Below are positions 39,779-39,859 of a DNA stretch of 39,859 nucleotides, piece by piece (position 1 is the stretch's first letter; each line of letters opens with the position of its first letter). Both the position numbers and the translations under genes were made by a program. The DNA lies in the NCBI GenBank assembly GCA_944321015.1, contig CALUJS010000025.1:1-39859 (forward strand), in the 5' to 3' direction. The notes below the pieces were generated by a model. That model did not search any database and was not told the DNA's origin. It saw only the letters and a list, made by a program, of their open reading frames with translations. This DNA is from an uncultured Phocaeicola sp. Its GTDB lineage: Bacteria > Bacteroidota > Bacteroidia > Bacteroidales > Bacteroidaceae.

Positions 39779-39859
39779 CTAAGTACCCTTGACCGTTCTG
39801 TTCTCGAACCAATTTTTAGAGGATTTGGATAAGATTTGGGAATTGAGGCATTGGATTCC
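39779..39859 (-). CDS. Possible C-terminal end of a gene entering from the right
   Basis: One leftward frame is open from the window edge to a TAG at 39781-39779, directly before the terminator. It would encode 26 residues ending NWFENRTVKGT. The fragment is too short to identify. The position right before a terminator is the only support; another frame ends at a TGA inside the hairpin. Confidence 0.25.
   Translation of the reverse strand, partial: GIQCLNSQILSKSSKNWFENRTVKGT

Overview
The window comes from a member of the phylum Bacteroidota, probably a gut Bacteroidales species with a GC-rich core. The evidence is promoters of the TTTG-N20-TAnnTTTG type, a SusC/SusD pair, lipoproteins with acidic residues after the lipobox cysteine, and the core order rimP-nusA-infB-cvpA-sufB-sufC-sufD-sufS. 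Most of the window is core chromosome, with two visibly more AT-rich tracts. The first runs from 1 to about 4000. The second, roughly 11.8-16.2 kb, looks like an inserted cassette.

Layout. 1-4000 is the right part of an accessory island: a Rep-like protein cut by the window edge, a 58-residue NUMOD3-like protein overlapping it, a small serine recombinase, then an outer-membrane barrel plus surface lipoprotein operon behind a long, highly foldable leader. 4105-9700 is core: nadB, a PH-like membrane protein with a PBP4-type dacB, and the kduI-kduD pair. 9715-11592 is an unusual lipoprotein that fuses an N-terminal domain and an EF-hand-like loop to a SusD domain. tRNA-Gln follows at 11674-11744. 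11872-16041 is a cassette of five same-strand genes: WYL regulator, PD-(D/E)XK-like protein, unknown protein, a frameshifted RtcB ligase and release factor H. The last two belong to the RtcB2-PrfH ribosome repair and rescue pairing.

16240-26664 is the Fe-S assembly and transcription/translation block sufS-D-C-B, cvpA, infB, nusA, rimP, with a consensus promoter and a terminator-like hairpin in the rimP leader. 26733-30270 is a tight operon of a macrodomain-like protein and two radical SAM enzymes. 30560-36873 is a SusC/SusD/lipoprotein uptake operon whose promoter region carries nine consecutive G. 37212-39527 is a gamma-carbonic-anhydrase-like protein with a PepP aminopeptidase.

The most striking feature not explained by genes is a family of intergenic arrays at five places (4032, 7752, 19775, 30334, 37063). 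In each, the tetramer ATAT recurs every 22 bp (one step of 23) and is separated by a GC-rich near-palindrome resembling GCTCGCGAGC. There are 22 units in all. Each array lies downstream of a gene, and three of the five lie directly beyond a terminator hairpin. Two of the arrays share an identical 116-bp copy. No rRNA, CRISPR array or insertion sequence was seen.
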